The position numbers were made by a program, and so were the translations under genes. The notes below the pieces were generated by a model that saw only the letters and a list, made by a program, of their open reading frames with translations, was not told where the DNA came from and did no database searches. This document shows positions 1 through 8,777 of a stretch of 64,000 bases of DNA, piece by piece. This stretch comes from Lachnospiraceae bacterium (GTDB lineage: Bacteria > Bacillota > Clostridia > Lachnospirales > Lachnospiraceae). The stretch covers positions 28,027 to 92,026 of the forward strand of contig JAGANL010000050.1 of assembly GCA_017624235.1 (NCBI GenBank), in the 5' to 3' direction. Positions within the stretch are counted from its first letter, which is position 1, and the number at the start of each line of letters is the position of its first letter.

Positions 1-1
1 C

Positions 2-610
2 TTTCAGCTGGACACCACCGAAGATCTGTTCATTACGGCTGGCTATCTGACCCTCCGTTTTTTAAAGGAGCACTATGCAGAAAAGACCATTTTTGTACTT
101 GGCACAGCCTCCTTTGTGGAAGACCTGCAACGCCACGGTCTGCACGTCACCCAACAGGTACAGCCCGATATTGCCTGTGTCGTAGCCGCCTATGACAGTG
201 AGCTCAACTACGAAAAGCTCTGTCGCGCCAGCGAGGTGCTTCTGACCATGGATGTGCCCTTCTACGGTACGAACCCGGATCTGCGCTGTCCGATTGATTT
301 CGGTTTTATCCCGGACTGCGGCGCCATCTGCAACATGCTGACGGCAACGACAGACCGCATCCCCCAATACCTGGGTAAGCCGAACCGTACCGTGGTCGAT
401 CTGTGTATCGAAGCCTCCGGCTTTACACCGGAAGAAACTCTTGTAATAGGAGACAGGCTCTATACCGATATCGCCTGCGGAATCCATGCAGGAGTGGATA
501 CCTGCGTCCTGTTTACCGGAGAAGCCTCACCGGAGGATTTAAAGGATACCCCTTATCCCCCAACCTATGCTTTTCAAGACGTAAAAGAGCTGTTAGCGCA
601 TCTGCGCTAG
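2..610 (+). CDS. HAD-IIA family hydrolase (NagD-like), 5' end outside window
   Basis: The reading frame is open from base 2 with no start in the window, so the N-terminal part (including the nucleophile DxD motif) is missing; 202 residues are visible. The visible part has the NagD/4-nitrophenylphosphatase layout: a cap domain, a conserved lysine in YLGKPN (the HAD motif III region) and the motif IV stretch VIGDRLYTDIACGIHAG, followed by VLFTGEAS. Family members are cytoplasmic Mg-dependent phosphatases acting on small phosphorylated metabolites; the substrate cannot be read from sequence. It faces the following minus-strand gene convergently. A methionine at base 116 is internal and is not the start. 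Confidence 0.85.
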   Translation, partial: FQLDTTEDLFITAGYLTLRFLKEHYAEKTIFVLGTASFVEDLQRHGLHVTQQVQPDIACVVAAYDSELNYEKLCRASEVLLTMDVPFYGTNPDLRCPIDFGFIPDCGAICNMLTATTDRIPQYLGKPNRTVVDLCIEASGFTPEETLVIGDRLYTDIACGIHAGVDTCVLFTGEASPEDLKDTPYPPTYAFQDVKELLAHLR

Positions 611-655
611 CAGCTCTTTCCCGTTTATCCTCTTCTTACATCCGACCGTAAATAT

Positions 656-1810
656 CTAATAATTCTCCACCAGTCCGTTTACGATTTCCTCTGCTCTCTC
701 ATGAGAAATATTGGAAGAAATGGTATCTGCTGTTGTCTCATCATATTTTCGCGCCATAAATTCTGCCACATAGACATAATTGTTTGCCTCATCCGTAATG
801 ACGGTCAGGTCACCTTCCTTACGGCTCTCATCATACATCCAGTCCTTTAAAGCAGACGGCACACCGGAATTGGACGTATCCGTATGCAGTGATTGATCAT
901 TTTCCGCATCCTTATAATTTTCCTTCTGTGCTTCCGGCGCATACTCTGCACAGAGCGCATAAAATTCCTCTCCTGCACGCAGACGGTTCTCCATCTCCTC
1001 TGCTTTTGTCTGGATTTCCTTCATGGCCGTTTCCAGTTCTTCTTCGGAGGCGCCGTCTTCCACATCTGCCGTAAAAGCAAAGCTATGATAATCCACCAGA
1101 TCATAGCTGGCCCTGTCAGCCTCATAGGTGTTCTGTATTTCTTCCTCAGACGGCGCATTCTGAGCAGCCAGCTCTTCATAATAAGCATTGGCCCGCAGAC
1201 TCTGCTTTGCGTACTTCTCGACTGCATCCGCTGTAATATAGGCTCCATACGCCTGCTTATAATACTCTTCCCGGGACAGACCTGCGTTCTCGACCGCCGC
1301 ATCAACGCTGCTCACAAAGCTTTCATAATCCTCGGTATCGTCGTAAGCAAATGCCTCTTCATCTGCCTTATCATTCAATGCCTTGTTCCTCTTTAACTGT
1401 GCCAGTGTCAGCTCATCAAAAAAGTCCTTCCAGGTCTGCGTATCGGAATACTGCTGTTTGGACAGATCGCCGTCAAAATCCACACCGCCTCCACCGAAGG
1501 ATGCCAGCATGGAGCGATAGCTGTTTACCAGATCATAATAGTAGTAGTCATATTCCTGCTGTGATACGGAATGGCTGCCTACCGTCACATAGGTTCCGTT
1601 TACGGCCTGATGCTTCCGGTAGACCGGCATCGCAACAGCCGCCGCCAGACCACAGATCAGAACAACGGCTAACAGGATGCCTCCTGCCTTCAACAGCTTT
1701 GCCTGCTGTCTGTCTTTCTTTTCCTGCACCTTCCTTTTCTCCTGTTTCAGATCATATTTCGTTTTGGTCTTTATCACAGGCGTTTCCTGCGCTTTTTTCT
1801 CTTTTCCCAT
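656..1810 (-). CDS. Membrane-anchored SurA/PpiC-like foldase, degenerate
   Basis: 384 residues. A lysine-rich cytoplasmic N-terminus (MGKEKK..., charged coiled segment) is followed by one membrane segment at about residues 41-62, then an extracytoplasmic domain rich in Tyr and acids. The C-terminal 120 residues resemble a parvulin/PpiC fold (RAGEEFYALCAEYAPE, later SGVPSALKDWMYDE and VITDEANNYVYVAEF) and the middle resembles a SurA N-terminal chaperone domain. Start chosen at 1810 because AAAGGAG lies 9 bases upstream; an in-frame codon 17 residues earlier has no site. Probable role: folding of secreted proteins at the outer face of the membrane. Isomerase activity is uncertain because the parvulin signature is weak. 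Confidence 0.6.
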   Translation of the reverse strand: MGKEKKAQETPVIKTKTKYDLKQEKRKVQEKKDRQQAKLLKAGGILLAVVLICGLAAAVAMPVYRKHQAVNGTYVTVGSHSVSQQEYDYYYYDLVNSYRSMLASFGGGGVDFDGDLSKQQYSDTQTWKDFFDELTLAQLKRNKALNDKADEEAFAYDDTEDYESFVSSVDAAVENAGLSREEYYKQAYGAYITADAVEKYAKQSLRANAYYEELAAQNAPSEEEIQNTYEADRASYDLVDYHSFAFTADVEDGASEEELETAMKEIQTKAEEMENRLRAGEEFYALCAEYAPEAQKENYKDAENDQSLHTDTSNSGVPSALKDWMYDESRKEGDLTVITDEANNYVYVAEFMARKYDETTADTISSNISHERAEEIVNGLVENY

Positions 1811-1987
1811 TTTATGGATCTCCTTTCCTTTTTTTACGCAGCGTCGGTGTTCAACGGACATCGCACACCGACATTAAGAAAAGATTATACCTCTAAATTG
1901 TGACCATACTGTGAACATTTCACCCAAAGGCTACCCCAAAAAACAGAGAACATACACCTCGGAAATTCGATGTTTGGCACAAAAGAA

Positions 1988-2013
1988 AACGGTTCCGCTA
2001 TTGCAGAACCGTT
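1988..2013 (-). terminator. Rho-independent terminator after uraA
   Basis: Perfect 8-bp stem AACGGTTC/GAACCGTT with a 10-base loop, 27 bases past the uraA stop; on the minus strand it is followed by TTCTTTT. It ends the long dat-pxp-uraA operon. Confidence 0.8.
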
Positions 2014-2039
2014 CCCTTTCCTTTTTATTCCATATCGTC

Positions 2040-3314
2040 TTAATTCTCCAGTACGCTGTCCTCACCCTCCGGCAGAATAAATGCCAAGATAATTCCAACT
2101 ACTGCTGCCAGTGCCAGTCCTGAAATCGTCACGGTTCCATAGACCGGGATGCTGTCACAGCCGATACCCAGTACCAGAATGATTGCTGCTACCAGCAGAT
2201 TCCTGCTGTTACCGAAATTCAGTCTGGAATTGATGAGGATTCTGACACCGACTGCGGAAATCATACCGTATAAAACAATGCTGATGCCGCCCGTTACCGG
2301 AGACGGAATACTCGTAATAAAGCCTCCGAACTTACCGAATACGCCAAGGATAATCGCAAAGCAGGCCGCAATACGGATTACGGCAGGATCATAAACCTTC
2401 GTTACTGCCAAAACACCGGTATTCTCACCGTAGGTCGTATTCGCCGGACCGCCCAACAGTCCTGCAAAGGCTGTCGCAACACCGTCACCCAGCAGGGTTC
2501 TGTGCACACCCGGGTCCTCCATAAAGTTCTTGCCGACAACCGCTCCATTGGTCGTAATGTCACCTACATGCTCAATCATCGTAACCAGTGCAATCGGAGC
2601 AATCGCTAAAATCGCATCCAGTCTGAATACCGGTGCGCAGAACAGCTGCGCCATGATATCCGGGTCTGTAAAAGAGAAGAAATGTGCTTCTCTGACTGCT
2701 GTAAAATCACAGAAGCCAAGTGGCAGGCATACCAGATAGCCCGCGATGATGGCAAACAGAATCGGCATCAGATTAAAGATTCCTTTGGCAAATACCGATA
2801 TGACAATGACCACTGTCAAAATCACAACCGTTACCAGAACCGATTTCAAACTGAATTCTCCGTTATAATAAAATGCACTGCTGATTGCCGTACCGCTCAA
2901 TCTGAGTCCGATTACAATAATGATTGGTCCTGTTACGATAGGTGGCAGGAGCCTATTGACCTTCTCATATCCGAACAGCTTGATCATTCCTGCAAAGACC
3001 ACATAGACCAGACCACCTATAATCAAAGCGCCCTTAACGGCAGCCAGCTTGTCCAGAAAATCCGGATCTCCCATCCGGGAATCTCCGATGATTGCCATAA
3101 TTCCTGCCATGAAGGCAAAGCTGGAACCTAAAAATACAGGAACCTTCCGTTTGGTAATCAGATGAAACAGCAGGGTTCCGACACCGGCACAAAACAGCGT
3201 AATCGACGTATTCAGACCGGTCAGTGCAGGAACCAGCACGGTTGCCCCGAACATGGCAAGAGTATGCTGGATTCCTAAAATAATTTTTTGCTTCATACTT
3301 CTTTCCTGATTCAT
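2040..3314 (-). CDS. uraA: Uracil-xanthine permease, NCS2 family (UraA-like)
   Basis: 424 residues, many membrane segments. Family hallmarks are seen: QHTLAMFGATVLVP near the N-terminus, GSSFAFMAG, the HVGDITTNGAVVGKNF region, and GGPANTTYGENTGVLAVTKV, which carries the substrate/proton-binding Glu of NCS2 transporters. It should import uracil or a related base by proton symport. A second start, MKQKII at 3296, has AGGA 7 bases upstream and matches the usual family N-terminus, so 3296 may be the true start. It is the last gene of the operon, 4 bases after the PfkB-like gene stop. The link between a base permease and a 5-oxoproline operon is not obvious; it may belong with the PfkB-like gene. 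Confidence 0.9.
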   Translation of the reverse strand: MNQERSMKQKIILGIQHTLAMFGATVLVPALTGLNTSITLFCAGVGTLLFHLITKRKVPVFLGSSFAFMAGIMAIIGDSRMGDPDFLDKLAAVKGALIIGGLVYVVFAGMIKLFGYEKVNRLLPPIVTGPIIIVIGLRLSGTAISSAFYYNGEFSLKSVLVTVVILTVVIVISVFAKGIFNLMPILFAIIAGYLVCLPLGFCDFTAVREAHFFSFTDPDIMAQLFCAPVFRLDAILAIAPIALVTMIEHVGDITTNGAVVGKNFMEDPGVHRTLLGDGVATAFAGLLGGPANTTYGENTGVLAVTKVYDPAVIRIAACFAIILGVFGKFGGFITSIPSPVTGGISIVLYGMISAVGVRILINSRLNFGNSRNLLVAAIILVLGIGCDSIPVYGTVTISGLALAAVVGIILAFILPEGEDSVLEN

Positions 3315-3318
3315 GTTG

Positions 3319-4248
3319 TTACAAATTTCCTCCGTCTTTCCAGATCAGGCTGTGCCACTGTTCGATCTGTTCCTCCGTCATAAAGCCATTGGAGGTTCCC
3401 ATAAAGCCAATCTTATAGGATGCAAACAAAATGGCATTCTTTACAGCTGCTACTGCATTGCCTGTCTTAAAATAATAGTGTAAAAAGCTGGAAAACAGCG
3501 CATTTCCGGCTCCTACCGTGTTGACGATCTTATTCGTCTTCACCGTTGGGAAGGGTGCAAAAATCTCATCCTCCTTGGAATAAAGCAGCACACCCTTTGC
3601 TCCCAGACCAAGCAGCACGATCTTTGGTGCATACCTGTCCACAATTCCTTTGACATAATCGTACGGGTCTTCTGTCAGGATATCATCACTCATATACAAA
3701 ATATCCGCCGTCTTCAGAAATTCCTCATCGTCATATCCGGAACCCTCTCCGCTCATATGATCCCGTATATTGACCGCAATCGGCTTTCCCGCTTCCTTTG
3801 CAAGCCTTAAAAGAGGTCTGCAGAAATTTTCATTCGAGAGCACCACCATTCCGGCTCTTCCAACCCGCTCCTCAAACAGCGCCAGATCATATTCCGTCTC
3901 AGGAACATCCTTGACATCCTCAAATACCTGCTGCTTTCTGTCCGGGCCACACAGCACGACCTCTGTCGGTGTCTGGGAAAGCCTTGGAAGCACATAGTCC
4001 GTCCGTAACAGCACCTCGCTGCCATACGGATTGATCATATCCGGCGAATCATGTTTCCCAATCATGGTCATGAAATCCACATCATTCCCCAGCCATTCCA
4101 GTGCCAGCGACTCATTATAGGCATCTCCTCCGATACTGATATCAATCGTATTGGGCTGACTTGTAATGCTGGCATATTCCACCGGAATCTGATCCACCTT
4201 GACGATAGTTTCCCTCTGTACAATGCCTGCTACCAGAAATTTATTCAT
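3319..4248 (-). CDS. PfkB-family carbohydrate/nucleoside kinase-like protein, catalytic Asp replaced
   Basis: 309 residues; start MNKFLVAG with GGGGGCAGG just upstream (an in-frame start 18 codons earlier is less likely). PfkB fold signature 1 is present as GGDAYNESLALEWLG. Signature 2, normally DTxGAGD, reads NTVGAGNALFSSFL: the aspartate that acts as catalytic base is Asn (codon AAT). The glycine anion hole is kept. The enzyme may therefore be impaired, may have a different role (binding or regulatory), or may use another base. It lies between pxpA (123-base gap holding a possible promoter) and uraA. Substrate not identifiable; sugar or nucleoside kinases are the usual relatives. Confidence 0.8.
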   Translation of the reverse strand: MNKFLVAGIVQRETIVKVDQIPVEYASITSQPNTIDISIGGDAYNESLALEWLGNDVDFMTMIGKHDSPDMINPYGSEVLLRTDYVLPRLSQTPTEVVLCGPDRKQQVFEDVKDVPETEYDLALFEERVGRAGMVVLSNENFCRPLLRLAKEAGKPIAVNIRDHMSGEGSGYDDEEFLKTADILYMSDDILTEDPYDYVKGIVDRYAPKIVLLGLGAKGVLLYSKEDEIFAPFPTVKTNKIVNTVGAGNALFSSFLHYYFKTGNAVAAVKNAILFASYKIGFMGTSNGFMTEEQIEQWHSLIWKDGGNL

Positions 4249-4290
4249 AATCCTGCCCCCTTTTTTAAGAATGATTATGTTCCTGTCTTT

Positions 4291-4320
4291 AGTGTAACAC
4301 AATCATTCCCGGTTTTGCAC
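4291..4320 (-). promoter_or_regulatory. Possible internal promoter for pfkB-like/uraA
   Basis: Minus-strand GTGCAA (4315-4320), 18-base spacer, TACACT (4291-4296) preceded by TG one base upstream (extended -10). Lies in the 123-base gap, the largest within this operon, 43 bases ahead of the kinase-like gene. Confidence 0.45.
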
Positions 4321-4371
4321 TACATTTCTTATTTTTCCTGTAGAATCTATCCGGCTACGACCAAATAGATT

Positions 4372-5139
4372 TTACAACCTGCACAGGGGAACGATTTCTA
4401 CTTCTGCCTGTGTCAGGGCACCTCTTATTTTCTCTACGAAGGCAAGCGCTTTTTCTCCATCGCCGTGCACACAGATGGAATCTGCCTGAATGGGAATGTC
4501 CTTTCCGGTGACGGACTCTACCTTTCCTTCCACAATCATACGAAGCACCCGCTTTACCGCAAGCTCTTCATCCGTAATCATGGCTCCTTCCTTTGTTCGG
4601 GATACGAGAGAGCCGTCCTCCTCATAGGCTCTGTCAGCAAAGACCTCTCTGGCACATCTCAGTCCCATGCTCTCTGCTGCCAAAAGCATCTGACTGCCGG
4701 AAAGTCCGAGCAAGATTAGTTCCGGGTCTACGGCCTTCACTCCGGCACAGACAGCCTCTGCTAAAGCCGCATCCCTGGCCGCCATATTGTAAAGCGCTCC
4801 ATGCGGCTTCACATGCTGCAGATGCACACCCTGTTCCTTACAAAAAGCCTGCAGTGCACCAATCTGATATATGATATAGGCTCTTGCCTCGTCCGGTGAC
4901 ACATTCATATTTCTCCGCCCAAAGCCGAGCAGATCCGGGAACCCCGGATGTGCACCGACACCGATTTTCTTTTCTTTGGCCATTCTTACGGTCTTTTCCA
5001 TGACAGACGGATCGGACGCATGAAAACCGCATGCCACATTTGCCGATGTAATAAACGGAAGGACACGCTCATCCATTCCAATCGTATATGCGCCAAAGCT
5101 CTCTCCCAGATCACAGTTTAAATCTACCCGGTACATCAT
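4372..5139 (-). CDS. pxpA: 5-oxoprolinase subunit A (LamB/YcsF family)
   Basis: 255 residues, full length for the family. Diagnostic motifs: DLNCDLGESFG at the N-terminus, NVACGFHASDP, GAHPGFPDLLGFGRR, HVKPHGALYN, ADRAYEEDGSL and CVHGDG. With PxpB and PxpC it forms the ATP-dependent bacterial 5-oxoprolinase, which opens 5-oxo-L-proline to L-glutamate in the cytoplasm. Two tandem ATGs (5139, 5136) follow AGGAAAGGAAG; the first is used here. The PF07286-like gene ends 14 bases upstream. In this operon PxpA is separated from PxpBC by that D-glutamate-cyclase-type gene, which supports a shared pathway. Confidence 0.95.
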   Translation of the reverse strand: MMYRVDLNCDLGESFGAYTIGMDERVLPFITSANVACGFHASDPSVMEKTVRMAKEKKIGVGAHPGFPDLLGFGRRNMNVSPDEARAYIIYQIGALQAFCKEQGVHLQHVKPHGALYNMAARDAALAEAVCAGVKAVDPELILLGLSGSQMLLAAESMGLRCAREVFADRAYEEDGSLVSRTKEGAMITDEELAVKRVLRMIVEGKVESVTGKDIPIQADSICVHGDGEKALAFVEKIRGALTQAEVEIVPLCRL

Positions 5140-5153
5140 TCATTCTTCCTTTC

Positions 5154-5936
5154 CTATTTCAGATCCGTATTTTTCACATCGGTAATCAGCATGTGTCCCG
5201 GTGAATGCGTTATCACAAAATCCGGTTTGACATCCATCACCACAGACTGCGGTGTCACCCCACAGCACCAGAACACCGGAACCTCTCCGTCCTTTATGGT
5301 GACACGGTCTCCGAAGTCCGGCCGGTCAATATCCTGTATCCCGATTACTGCCGGATCCCCGATATGAATCGGAGCGCCGTGTACTCTCGGCATCCTGTCT
5401 GTAACCGTTACCGCTTTTACAATCTGGTCGTACGGAACAGGCCGCATGCTGACCACCATCCTGCCATGAAAAATACCTGCCGGCTCGCACTCAATATTCG
5501 TAATATACATCGGTACATTGCAATGCTCCGTATTGTGTCTGATTTCAATTCCTGCATCAATCAGTTCCGATTCAAAGGAAAAGCTGCACCCGATGCAAAA
5601 GCTCACCAGATCTTCTCTCCAGAACTTTTCCACACTCGTATATTCTCCGGTCAGAATGCCCTTTTCATAGATTCTGTACTTCGGAATATCCGTCGCAATA
5701 TCCGCTCCCGGAGCAATTTTCTTCAGATACCTGCTGCCTGCATCCGACACCTCAAGCACCGGACAGGATTTGGGATTTCTCTGTGTAAACAGCAGAAAAT
5801 CATACGCCAGCTCCTTCGGCAGCACCACCAGATTTGCCTGAGCGTATCCCGCACACATCCCCGAAGTCGGCCCTGTGATTTCTCCCCTCCGAATCTTCTC
5901 CCGTACCTTAGACGGACTTTCCTTTTCATATGCCAT
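5154..5936 (-). CDS. PF07286/DUF1445 (YcsI, UPF0317) family protein; D-glutamate cyclase-type N-domain
   Basis: 260 residues. Family signatures: FCIGCSFSFESELIDAGI, GRMVVSMRPV, RVHGAPIHIGDPA, DFGDRV, VPVFWCCGVTPQSV and ITHSPGHMLITD. Members are annotated as putative hydro-lyases; the same domain is the N-terminal part of mammalian mitochondrial D-glutamate cyclase (DGLUCY), which converts D-glutamate to 5-oxo-D-proline. Start at 5936 (MAYEKES) because AAGGTAAGGG precedes it and it clears the pxpC stop by 29 bases; an earlier in-frame start would overlap pxpC. Inferred role here: formation or handling of 5-oxoproline feeding PxpABC. Confidence 0.85.
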   Translation of the reverse strand: MAYEKESPSKVREKIRRGEITGPTSGMCAGYAQANLVVLPKELAYDFLLFTQRNPKSCPVLEVSDAGSRYLKKIAPGADIATDIPKYRIYEKGILTGEYTSVEKFWREDLVSFCIGCSFSFESELIDAGIEIRHNTEHCNVPMYITNIECEPAGIFHGRMVVSMRPVPYDQIVKAVTVTDRMPRVHGAPIHIGDPAVIGIQDIDRPDFGDRVTIKDGEVPVFWCCGVTPQSVVMDVKPDFVITHSPGHMLITDVKNTDLK

Positions 5937-5965
5937 ATCATCGCCCTTACCTTTCTCCTGTTTTG

Positions 5966-6907
5966 TCAATTCGTCGCTCTTCTGAAACGACGCATCCAAG
6001 CCTCTTCCTTCCGCGCAATACGCTGCGCCTCTTCTATGCTGACTGCCTCAAAGGAAACCGTATCTCCCGGCATACGCTGTGCCAGCTTTGGCAGGTCTGT
6101 GGAAATAACCGTGGCAATCTTGGCATAGCCTCCCGTCGTCTGATGGTCTGCCATCATGACAATCGGCCTGCCGCTTGCCGGAATCTGAACGGACCCAAAG
6201 ACAATTCCGTCCGATACGATATCGACCCCTCCCCGGCTCTCTATCTGCGCTCCGTCCAGTCGGCATCCCATCCGGTCATACTCCTGCGTCACGGTATATT
6301 CTTCCGAAAAGAAGGTATGAATCCCTGCCTCCGTAAACAGATTTTCCTGCGGTCCCGGCACGGCCCGGAGTGTCACATGTCTTTCGCCGCATTCCCGAAT
6401 CTTTTCATAGCGCTTGTATAAGTTTTTCAGACATTTCTTCGGTTTCCGAAACGGAATTTCATCTCCGGCCCGCAGAGCACGTCCCTGCCATCCTCCGATG
6501 CCGCATTTTAAATTCGTAGAACAGCTGCCCATCACAGGCGGTATATCCAAACCGCCGGCAAAGGCAATATAAGCTCTGGCCCCCTCCCGGACAAGACCAA
6601 GCTCCAGGACCGCCCCTGCCTTTCCCAGAAGCGCCGTATAAAGCGGAATGTCTACACCATCCAGCTTCGGCTGCATGTCTGCCCCGGTGATGCAAAAGAA
6701 ACAGTCCTCCTGAAAACACAGGGAAGGGCCAAGCATGGCCGCCTCCAGGACTGCCTCTGTCTCATCATTGCCCAGCAGCATGTTCGCAATGCGGAAGGAA
6801 CGTCTGTCCATAACACCCGACACGGGAAATCCCATGCTCTGATAGCCATAGCGCCCGGCATCCTGCACTGTAGTCAATGCCCCCGGCTGAAGTACCCGGA
6901 TTCCCAT
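5966..6907 (-). CDS. pxpC: 5-oxoprolinase subunit C (biotin-dependent carboxylase-like, KipA family)
   Basis: 313 residues. Motifs: TTVQDAGRYGYQSMGFPVSG, VMDRRSFRIANMLLGN, the GPQE segment, YDRMGCRLDG and MADHQTTGGYAKIA, all typical of the allophanate-hydrolase-subunit-2-like PxpC fold. It works with PxpB and PxpA in ATP-dependent 5-oxoproline hydrolysis. Start at 6907 (MGIRVLQPG) follows GGAAGGGG and lies only one base beyond the pxpB stop (6909), indicating translational coupling; the open frame upstream of it is inside pxpB. Confidence 0.94.
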   Translation of the reverse strand: MGIRVLQPGALTTVQDAGRYGYQSMGFPVSGVMDRRSFRIANMLLGNDETEAVLEAAMLGPSLCFQEDCFFCITGADMQPKLDGVDIPLYTALLGKAGAVLELGLVREGARAYIAFAGGLDIPPVMGSCSTNLKCGIGGWQGRALRAGDEIPFRKPKKCLKNLYKRYEKIRECGERHVTLRAVPGPQENLFTEAGIHTFFSEEYTVTQEYDRMGCRLDGAQIESRGGVDIVSDGIVFGSVQIPASGRPIVMMADHQTTGGYAKIATVISTDLPKLAQRMPGDTVSFEAVSIEEAQRIARKEEAWMRRFRRATN

Positions 6908-6908
6908 T

Positions 6909-7613
6909 TCAGACCCCTTCCTTTCTTTGCATGTCCTTTTCCATTTGCAAAAACTGCTCCTTAGATATCTGCACAAACCGTATATAATCCCCAGCCTTAT
7001 ACAGAACCGGCTTATCCCTCTGCGGATCATACAGCTTTAACGGAGTTCTGCCGATTAACTGCCAGCCTCCCGGAGAAGACAGCGGATAGATTCCCGTCTG
7101 ACTGCCTCCGATTCCCACGCTGCCTGCCTCAATTCTGGTACGCGGGCTTTTTAAACGCGGCGTTGCCAGTCGTTCATCCATACCGCCAAGATAGGGGAAA
7201 CCCGGCAGAAAGCCCAGCATATGAATCCGGTAATCCCTGCCGCAGTGCAGGGCGATGACCTCCTCTGCCGATAATCCTGTATGGGCTGTGACATGCCCCA
7301 TATCCGGTGCATATTCCGCCTCATAGCAGACCGGTATTTCTACCACATGCCTTTCCCCCTCCACGACATCCGGTATGTCAGCCGCATATTTTTCCAGCAG
7401 CCGGATCAGCTTCCCATATCGAATCCGCAACGGATCATAGCAGACAAGCAGGGATCGAAAGGTGGGAATGCTCTCCGTCACTCCGGCAATCGGATGACTG
7501 AACAGCTTCTGATACAGGCCGTTTACCCTGGCATTGACCGCATCATCAATCTGTTGTCCAAACTCCACACAGACCGCACCGTCACCGGCATTCAAAATCC
7601 GATAATCTTCCAT
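6909..7613 (-). CDS. pxpB: 5-oxoprolinase subunit B (KipI family)
   Basis: 234 residues. Family stretch: HMLGFLPGFPYLGGMDERLA, followed by TPRLKSPRTRIEAGSVGIGG and IYPLSSPGGWQLIGRTP, typical of the cyclophilin-like KipI/PxpB domain. It pairs with PxpC (next gene, 1-base gap). Start 7613 (MEDYRIL) has GGAGAGGAGG 10 bases upstream; an earlier in-frame start lies inside the preceding gene's end. Relatives in Bacillus (KipI/KipA) were first described as kinase inhibitors, but the pxpBC-pxpA grouping here points to 5-oxoprolinase. Confidence 0.93.
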   Translation of the reverse strand: MEDYRILNAGDGAVCVEFGQQIDDAVNARVNGLYQKLFSHPIAGVTESIPTFRSLLVCYDPLRIRYGKLIRLLEKYAADIPDVVEGERHVVEIPVCYEAEYAPDMGHVTAHTGLSAEEVIALHCGRDYRIHMLGFLPGFPYLGGMDERLATPRLKSPRTRIEAGSVGIGGSQTGIYPLSSPGGWQLIGRTPLKLYDPQRDKPVLYKAGDYIRFVQISKEQFLQMEKDMQRKEGV

Positions 7614-7653
7614 CGATTTTCCTCCTCTCCTGCTGTTTCTTTTCATAGCCCTG

Positions 7654-8724
7654 TTATCCAATACGACTCTGATAATATTTCTTTTCCAACGTTACGGCAA
7701 ACCATTTCTCATTTTCATAGTGCAGCGCATAATCCACGCACTGCCTCATCAATCTTACGATGGTCGTAATCATAGGCAGTGAAAATCCGTCAATCCCCGG
7801 CAGCAGAGAACCGGTCATATCGATCATGCCGCTTCTGGCTGCCATAGTCAGTACATCCGCTTCCATCTGCTCATCGTGCATGATGGAAATATCACCCTTC
7901 AGGTAAGCAATGGCTGCAATCAGCCCATAGCACCCCCAATCCGATACCGTTGCCGTAATCAGATTCTGTGCCGCCGTTTTCGCCAGTATTCCACCTCTGC
8001 AGCTGCACTGGCACTGTCCCAGATCCGTATAAGGAACATATTCCCGGATATGCTCTGCAATGGCTCCCATACCGATCTCATTGCCCAAATCTCCAATGGC
8101 CATATTCCAGACTCCCAGTTCCTTTGCCTTTTCAAAAAGAACATCCATCTTAGCCTCAATCTCCGTACAATTCACACCCACCGCATTGTGATAATGGCCA
8201 TACAGATTTGCTCCCGGCGCTTCTGTTGCAATCACTGCCGACGGCAGGCACCTGCTCAGGATATCCTCTGCCTGTTCTGCCGCCTGTCCCGCATCCTTCG
8301 TGAAGGGAATCACTCCCATGGCCATCGGCATAGCAGACAGTGTTTTCATATCTTCATATAAATGCAGACCGATATAAGGCGCACAGTTTTTGACTGCAAT
8401 CACATTATCCTCAGGACACACAATGACCGGCTTGACCCCAAAGGCCGCTACCAGCGCACGCGCCAGTAAAATAGCACCCACAATACCGTCCGTTTCCGGC
8501 ACCAGATGCGGCCGCAGAATAAACCCCGTCAGGATCAGCACCATATCTCCCGGCTTCACGGCCTCACACAAGCCCTTAGCGCAGTGCAGGGTTGTCGGTT
8601 CACCGGCAAAGGCCCTGCTTCCCTCATAGAGTACCCGGCATACACCATAGCCTCTCGGATCCAGATTCATGAGCTGATCCAAATTTTCTCCTACCTGATA
8701 AGCCGCCAGTTCTTCCTTTGTCAT
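7654..8724 (-). CDS. PF14336/DUF4392 protein; D-glutamate cyclase C-terminal-domain homologue
   Basis: 356 residues, resembling the DUF4392 (GLUCM-like C-terminal) family. Features visible: DQLMNLDPRGYGV near the start, a Rossmann-like GDMVLILTGF and GIVGAILLARAL, CPEDNVIAVKN, TEAPGANLYGHYHNAVGVNC, AIGDLGNEIGMG and a Cys-containing LGQCQCSCRGG. In mammals this domain is the C-terminal half of D-glutamate cyclase, whose N-terminal half is the PF07286 type encoded at 5154-5936 in the same operon, so the two parts occur as separate proteins here. Start 8724 (ATG, AGGA 6 bases upstream) preferred over a GTG at 8748. Biochemical role in bacteria is inferred. Confidence 0.75.
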   Translation of the reverse strand: MTKEELAAYQVGENLDQLMNLDPRGYGVCRVLYEGSRAFAGEPTTLHCAKGLCEAVKPGDMVLILTGFILRPHLVPETDGIVGAILLARALVAAFGVKPVIVCPEDNVIAVKNCAPYIGLHLYEDMKTLSAMPMAMGVIPFTKDAGQAAEQAEDILSRCLPSAVIATEAPGANLYGHYHNAVGVNCTEIEAKMDVLFEKAKELGVWNMAIGDLGNEIGMGAIAEHIREYVPYTDLGQCQCSCRGGILAKTAAQNLITATVSDWGCYGLIAAIAYLKGDISIMHDEQMEADVLTMAARSGMIDMTGSLLPGIDGFSLPMITTIVRLMRQCVDYALHYENEKWFAVTLEKKYYQSRIG

Positions 8725-8777
8725 ACAAAATCCTGCCCTTTCTTCCACTGAAAATGATGATTTGAAAATTTCATTCT

